From Neobacillus mesonae (lineage in GTDB: Bacteria > Bacillota > Bacilli > Bacillales > Cytobacillaceae), in the NCBI RefSeq assembly GCF_001636315.1, contig NZ_KV440949.1, positions 1,018,203 through 1,082,202 of the forward strand: 64,000 bases of DNA. The letters are read 5' to 3'. Position 1 is the first letter of the stretch. Every line of letters begins with the position of its first letter. The position numbers were made by a program, and so were the translations under genes. Shown piece after piece: positions 63,763 through 64,000 of this stretch. Below the pieces are notes generated by a model. The model saw only the letters and a program-made list of their open reading frames with translations. It did no database searches and was not told the origin of the DNA.

Positions 63763-64000
63763 TCTCCTTTCGGCTCCTCAAGTTTATAGCCCAGTCCGCG
63801 GACCGTTTTTATATAATCAGGTCTCCTCGTATCCTTTTCGATTTTTTCTCTTAAATGAGAAATATGTACATCAACAATTCTAGTATCACCAGCAAAGTCA
63901 TAATTCCAAACAGCACTTAGCAATTGATCCCTGGTTAATACACGTCCCTTGTTTTGGGCTAAATACAACAGTAATTCAAATTCCTTTAAGGTCAGTTCCA
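63759..64000 (-). CDS. phoP: Response regulator PhoP, C-terminal part (gene runs off the right edge)
   Basis: The last ~80 codons of an OmpR-type winged-helix domain: ELTLKEFELLLYLAQNKGRVLTRDQLLSAVWNYDF then RIVDVHISHLREKIEKD and VRGLGYKLEEP. The position before phoR and the 4-bp ATGA overlap identify PhoP. The receiver domain is outside the window. Confidence 0.95.
   Translation of the reverse strand, partial: ELTLKEFELLLYLAQNKGRVLTRDQLLSAVWNYDFAGDTRIVDVHISHLREKIEKDTRRPDYIKTVRGLGYKLEEPKGE

Overview
The window is chromosomal DNA from an endospore-forming member of the Bacillaceae, probably a Bacillus/Neobacillus-like organism. The genus is inference. The evidence is a set of sporulation and germination genes (gerM, gerE, sspI, ytxC, ytaF), Gram-positive regulatory RNAs (two T-boxes, a lysine riboswitch, an L20 leader), strong Shine-Dalgarno sequences with many TTG/GTG starts, and gene order that follows the tig-to-phoP part of the Bacillus subtilis chromosome. 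Almost every gene lies on the minus strand, so the window reads from phoP (right edge, partial) down to tig (left edge, partial).

From left to right: trigger factor (partial), a TPR protein and tRNA-Arg(UCU); a ysnB-rdgB-rph-gerM-racE-ysmB-gerE block; an accessory insert with a 1857-residue two-headed amylopullulanase and a class D sortase; the sdhCAB operon for succinate dehydrogenase; yslB; lysC behind a lysine riboswitch; uvrC and trxA; the fatty acid degradation cluster lcfA-fadR-fadB-etfB-etfA with a FadR-type operator; zapA-cvpA-polX-mutS2-yshE with a newly noted 30-residue membrane peptide gene; rnhC and a pterin dehydratase-like gene; a NERD-domain protein gene flanked by two 21-bp-period arrays; pheST behind a T-box; ysgA and sspI; a sodium/solute symporter, DUF485 and AraC regulator cassette; ysdC, a UspA protein, dut and ysdA; infC-rpmI-rplT behind an L20 leader; thrS behind a T-box; ytxC; nrdR-dnaB-dnaI; a hypothetical gene; gapB with CcpN-type boxes; and the phoPR-polA-mutM-ytaF-coaE run.

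Most of the window is housekeeping: translation (pheST, thrS, infC, L35, L20), DNA repair and replication (uvrC, mutS2, polX, polA, mutM, rnhC, dnaB, dnaI), nucleotide hygiene (rdgB, dut, nrdR), and carbon and energy flow (sdh, fad/etf, gapB). The unusual material is in the gaps: a 14-copy, exactly 52-bp tandem array carrying a short palindrome; two four-copy ATTAGCGA arrays with 21-bp spacing on either side of a NERD nuclease-like gene; a family of about 45-bp perfect palindromes whose 15-bp core also occurs inside the rdgB and pheT reading frames in the same frame; and a ~210-bp fold-back element with a short second copy in the cvpA-polX gap. None of these has a transposase nearby in the window.
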